From positions 4,588,001 through 4,652,000 of the forward strand of contig NC_049565.1 of the NCBI RefSeq assembly GCF_013368755.1: a DNA stretch of 64,000 bases, read 5' to 3'. This DNA is from Talaromyces rugulosus. Its lineage: Eukaryota; Ascomycota; Eurotiomycetes; Eurotiales; Trichocomaceae. Every line of letters begins with the position of its first letter. Position 1 is the first letter of the stretch. The notes beneath the pieces were generated by a model. It was not told the origin of the DNA, searched no databases, and worked only from the letters and a program-made list of their open reading frames with translations. Of the stretch, positions 59,882 to 64,000 are shown in pieces. A program made the translations under genes and the position numbers.

Positions 59882-60189
59882 GTTTTCTTCCGGTGAAGCT
59901 GGATCCCTTGATCCCTTGCACAGCGACAGCGAAATGAGTTCTGAAAACTCAATTTACACCGCAACTCGAATTTTATACCTTGTCAGGCTCTCCGATTAGT
60001 CATGAGCTGAAAGACGCTCGTTGCCTAGAATGCTGCAGAATTCGCCACGTTTTCTATCGTGGCGCAGTTTGGAGGCCGTAGTGTCTCGGGACGCGCCACT
60101 CTTTTATTAGTTGTCGGTTGACAGTGACTACACGATCCCCCCACATTTCGACCGACTTTCGACGATTGGGAGTAATCCATCACTAGGCC
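59882..60189. promoter_or_regulatory. Divergent promoter of the BCS1-like and regulator genes
   Basis: A 308-bp bidirectional promoter. No specific operator was recognised. Confidence 0.5.
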
Positions 60190-62818
60190 ATGCAGAAAAC
60201 AGGCAGATCAAAACGCCCAAGGGCTCTTCAAGCGTGTGAGGTGTGCCGTGCTAGAAAGAACCGTTGTAGTGAGGATCAACCATGCACTTATTGTGTTGGT
60301 AAGCTAGACATGGCGTTGGCTCGATTTTATGACTGGGGGCTTTTCTAAAACGCACAGAACATGGTTTGGAGTGTACCTACTCACGCATTCATCGGGAGAA
60401 AAAACAAAAGCCACAGCAAGGATTCCCCAATTGAGATTGTATTCCCCAGCTGACCTGACTGTAAAAGGCCAATTCCTCAGGTTGGACATGTTACAAGTCT
60501 CAACTCTCCACGCTTTACTCAAGGGGCCACATCAAGCATCATCGACTTTTGGCCAAACAATGAGAGCCAGACGTCGTCCGTCCATGAGCATCCTGTACAA
60601 AATTTGCGCTCGTTTGATGTCGGCCAACCGCAGCAACGAGGAGCGACACCGGCTTCATTGGCCATGGACGAGAATAGCCACTCCTCGTCTGTAAACCCGC
60701 CTCGAAATACTTCATCTTACGTGATGGATACCAATCTGCACACAAAAAACCTCGAGTTCTATGGGCCAACTTCATCAGTCGCATTTTTCCGCCATGTAGA
60801 AACGTTATCGAATAGCCAGACTACAGACCCTTCAACTGGACAGCTAGAACCATCATCGGCAGCGCTTCTACATAATACTGATTTCCAGCACGATATGCCG
60901 CAGAATTTGCCTGTAGCTCCGCCAGAAGCTGAAATTAATACTGACAGATTCCACTTCCGCGTAGCGAGGCGGTTCCTCGATGCTTACTTCTCTAACATCC
61001 ACTATATCCAGCCTTTGTTCGATGAAGAGGTGTTTTTATCTCGCTGCGAAGACCTGTGGTTCAATAAGCCTAGTAAACAACCTTTATCCTTTGTTGCTCT
61101 ATACTATGCCACTTTGAGCTTGGGAGGTCTTGTTATGACTTTTGAGAACGCAGAATTATATGGAGCAGACCGATTCACATGGAGTCGCAAACTATTCAAT
61201 AATGCACTTTCTATCGTAACGCGATTGGGGACAGCAACGGATGTGGAAATGGTCCAATGTTTCTATATGATGGCAAGTTTGGATATGTGCAGAGAAGCAT
61301 ACCGGTTCTAAAGACTAATGGGACTGACTGTCTGAAGAGCAAAGTATGCCAGCACGAGCTGAACCCTCACGGTATGCCGATTTTGACGTGCCTTTTTCCC
61401 TTTTCCCCACTCACACGCTCTTTAGTGGCATATCTGTATTCTGGCCAAGCAGCAAGAACCTCGTTGGCAATAGGAATCAATCGAAATCCCATCAACCCAG
61501 ATGCAACTGACCCGCGGGCATCAACTATAGCATCAAAAACGTGGTGGTAAGGCCTTCCGGGTCTGTACAATATAAATGTTACTTTGCTAATCCAAGTAGG
61601 GCTGTCTACTGTCTTGACATGTACGTTGAGCTCCATTTTTTTTTTTTCGAAAAGAAGAACGGCGCTGAAACACGAATAGACAAACCAGCTTTGCTTTAGG
61701 AAGACCCGACAGCCTCGGCCCTGATCAATACCACACACAATTCCTTCCCACAGAAGCTTCTAGTAACGAAAATACGAGGCCTCATATCCTGGATATTGTC
61801 CCATGTATGGTTGGCCTGTCGCGAATTATGCGGAAAGTGGCCCTCGATTTGTACACTCAATCGTGCAACATGGGGCAAAAGCTCCAGATAGCAAAAACAC
61901 TCGACGCTGAGTTGGAAAATTGGTTCGAAAAAGTCCCTTCCCACTTTCGAGCTGAGCAGCAGAGTGGCTCGGATCTTTCCTTAAAGCCGCGGCGGCTCGA
62001 TGGCTATATCAAGAAGCAGTCTGTCGTGCTTCGACTTCGTAGGCATCTGGAGCAACTTCAATTCTATCTTCTTTGTTTCTAACTATGATTCAGGTTATCT
62101 AAATCTTCGCATGGTAATTCACGGTGTTTTTATGACTGATGCGAAATTAAAGATATCAGACGAAGGCGAATCCCTTCGGAAATGCCAGTATCTCTGTATT
62201 CAATCTGCAGAAGATGCAATCGATTTAATATACTCAACTTTTCGCACGGACGACTACTTCCAGGCCTGGTATGTGCTTCCTTCTCTCAACTCCGCTTTAA
62301 TAACTGTAGCCAACTCTTTATATCATTCATTTAACCTTTGCCACTCTAATTTTAGGTGGTACAACGCAACATATACCTTGTTTGCTGTTAGCATATTGCT
62401 TGCCGTGGTCTTTCGCCAGCTTGCTAGAACCCAGCAGAAACTTGAAAGTATTTTTGCCCACATTGATCGCGCGATTGCGGTTCTTCAAGCGATGGATGAC
62501 TGTGTGGTCGCGAGGAATGCGACATCCATTATCCAGCGAACACTTGCTCGTGCTAAGAAAATTCGCCAGCCAGCCCTTGTACCATCGTCATCTCGGGATG
62601 GTGACCTCAATGGCGTGCTTCACCCCGCTGTTAATGTGGAGAATCACTCAGAGTCCGAAAATGCTGACACACTCTTGCATCCTCATACGATGGATATTGA
62701 TGAGCTAGGCGAGGCTGTGGATGACCTTGATTGGATTAGCACCTATCCTTTTATCGATAGCCAGCAGGCTTCTTTCTGGACAGAATGGGCTCATGAGATA
62801 AATACTCTCGGGACATAG
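60190..62818 (+). CDS. Zn2Cys6 transcription factor with Fungal_trans domain
   Basis: This 714-residue nuclear regulator is built from nine exons: 60190-60298, 60358-60415, 60468-61272, 61338-61371, 61426-61546, 61600-61620, 61680-62038, 62094-62268 and 62356-62818. The zinc cluster is complete (Cys16, 19, 26, 32, 35, 42: CEVCRARKNRC, CTYCVEHGLEC) and is interrupted by the first intron. The middle homology region shows RFLDAYFSNIHYIQPLFDEEVF, KVCQHELNPHVAYLYSGQAARTSLAIGINR and DIQTSFALGRPDSLGPDQYH, all typical of Fungal_trans. To keep these motifs in frame, introns 60416-60467 and 61273-61337 must use GC donors. Many fungal regulators of this type act on neighbouring genes; the adjacent CocE-type hydrolase and BCS1-like gene are the nearest candidates, but no target can be proved. 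Confidence 0.85.
60416..60467 (+). other. Probable GC-AG intron in the regulator gene
   Basis: The open frame stops at TGA after EKKQKPQQGFPN and no GT donor lies between the sixth zinc cysteine and that stop. GCAAGG to AAAAG restores a long open frame with 52 bp removed. Confidence 0.5.
61273..61337 (+). other. Probable GC-AG intron in the regulator gene
   Basis: The donor GCAAGT after QCFYMM and the acceptor before AGC AAA GTA bring in the conserved KVCQHELNPH. A GT donor four bases further on gives a less conserved junction (AICQ). Confidence 0.6.
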
Positions 62819-62958
62819 TATATATATGTAATTCAATGAAATTATTGACTATAGAGATGTAATCGGATAACCCTAGTAGAATTTTTTTTTGTCTTTCTGA
62901 ACTCATTGTCCCGCTGAGTCTCATAGTAGAGTTTGATTTCAAATGTTCTTCCAGTGAT

Positions 62959-64000
62959 TTATGTCGTAGAATTCCCAGAGGCCAAGGACAGCACGATTGA
63001 GGAAGGATGATCAGGTCCGGTATGTATAACATGTTTACCACGATTTAAATTTCTAGGGACACGATCCAATGCAGGGAACTCTGGAAGCGTCACCTCATGG
63101 CCTTTGATCTCCAACCTAATAGACTCTCCAGCTTCGAAAATAATGCCAGAGGGCCACAGTGGGATATCGAGACAAACAATCTCGCCCGGTGGAATCTTGT
63201 CCTCCTGATTGTGAGGATGCCATGTTACAGCAGGAGCCAACATCGCACTCTGCTCCTTATTCAGAGTAGGGTCAGCTCCCAATTCCCGGTGCGAAGCTCG
63301 AAGCCTACCATTGGGGCCTAAATATTTGAAAATGTTAAGACATGGGACATCTTCAGCCGTTGTCACTCCTGGGAGAGCTTCAAGAGGGATATTCAGCTGC
63401 ATCAGTGGCTGGCCTGATGCATCCAGCTTTCGACAAATAACGTATACATCCAAGTCATCCGTTTCAGTACAGGACATGTACAACTTTACCTGAGAATAGC
63501 CAATCAGTTCGGTATAGCTGCTGAATTTATGGACAAAGTGCGCGCCATCGTCATCCCAGGAGTCTGATACGTAGCTAATTGAAGAAAGCTTCCCGGGAGT
63601 ATCACCTTCGTTCAGAGTCCCAGTTTGACTGTCTAAGAAGAAAGTGCGGTGTGCCACATAGCTTGGTGGATATGCTGGCTCAGGCCTATTCAAAATACAC
63701 TCGCGGTTGAATCCGAGCAAGCTGTGTCGTACTTTAGGTGTCAATTCCCAATCATTAGCCTTCCCATAAAGATACCGATCAAAGAATTTCTGCAGGTCAT
63801 CGTTGGCCCATTTCTGGTACAAGTCATACCATTCCTGGGTGTGATGGATCCGTAACCTATTATTTTAAGTCAGCGGTGTATTTCACGAAACTTGGACTCA
63901 ACGGACCACTTGTCTTTCGATGACGAGAATAAAAAGCCTCTGATCGTGCCCTCTGTGTGTAGCATGGTCGAGAAGCTCGCCACAGCGTAAATCGGGACAT
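62959..64000 (-). CDS. CocE/NonD-family hydrolase (X-Pro dipeptidyl-peptidase type), 5' partial
   Basis: Only the C-terminal half is in the window; the gene continues past the right edge. Exons visible on the minus strand are 63907-64000 (open) and 62959-63856, joined by an intron with donor GTCCGT. The visible end of the alpha/beta-hydrolase domain reads VPIYAVASFSTMLHTEG, then LRIHHTQEWYDLY and DDLQKFFDRYLYGKANDWEL. The remainder is the jelly-roll domain of the S15/CocE family (SYTELIGYSQVKLYMSCTETDDLDVYV, PGEIVCLDIPLWPSGIIFEAGESIRLEI). Members hydrolyse acyl esters or X-Pro peptides with a Ser-Asp-His triad; the Ser lies outside the window. It is convergent with the Zn2Cys6 regulator, 140 bp apart. 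Confidence 0.85.

Noticed and set aside
1..64000. CRISPR arrays, rRNA genes or bacterial operons
   Set aside because: The window is eukaryotic and no direct-repeat/spacer array or rRNA-like sequence was seen.

Overview
This window comes from a filamentous ascomycete (Pezizomycotina). The sequence shows short GT-AG introns of about 45-80 bp with CTAAC/CTAAT branch sites, Zn2Cys6 regulators, a PNP-NACHT-ankyrin NLR, secreted GH5/GH43 enzymes, a Fig1 homologue and a multimodular NRPS. The gene set and Fig1 sequence suggest Eurotiomycetes, probably Eurotiales; this is inference and was not tested by search. Exon boundaries were derived by hand from splice motifs, frame continuity and family consensus.

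Layout. 1-15.0 kb: the 3' part of a large NRPS, visible as (A)-T-E-C-A-T-E*-C-A-T-C-A-T-R, where E* looks dead. 15.8-24.2 kb: accessory genes, namely a GH43 arabinanase-type enzyme, a GH5 beta-mannanase, an MFS transporter and a secreted proline-rich repeat protein cut up by Arg-Arg sites (kexin-type precursor). 25.4-34.5 kb: a conserved housekeeping block with a Swiss-Army-Knife HAD/RGG protein, a TOPORS-like RING protein, MAM33/p32, TMA16 and EXO1. 35.6-46.8 kb: Fig1, a ferric reductase, a Zn2Cys6 regulator, a cytochrome P450 and primase subunit PRI1. 48.7-50.0 kb: an extensin-like plus collagen-like GPI wall protein. 50.7-57.3 kb: the NLR, carrying one apparent frameshift, then a tiny intron-packed secreted cysteine-rich gene. 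58.3-64.0 kb: a BCS1-like AAA ATPase, a second Zn2Cys6 regulator and the 3' part of a CocE/NonD hydrolase.

How the parts relate. The NRPS would release its peptide reductively as an aldehyde or alcohol; the MFS gene is the only obvious transport candidate nearby, but two polysaccharide hydrolases lie between them. The GH43 and GH5 genes fit plant cell-wall degradation. PRI1 and EXO1, both DNA-synthesis genes, each have an ACGCGT (MCB) box upstream, consistent with G1/S control. The best candidates for undescribed biology are the seven-exon, all-phase-0 microexon gene at 56.6-57.3 kb, the RR-punctuated repeat precursor at 23.4-24.2 kb, the NRPS with one intact and one degenerate epimerase and an intron copied with its module, and the NLR with a single-base break between its switch and sensor regions.
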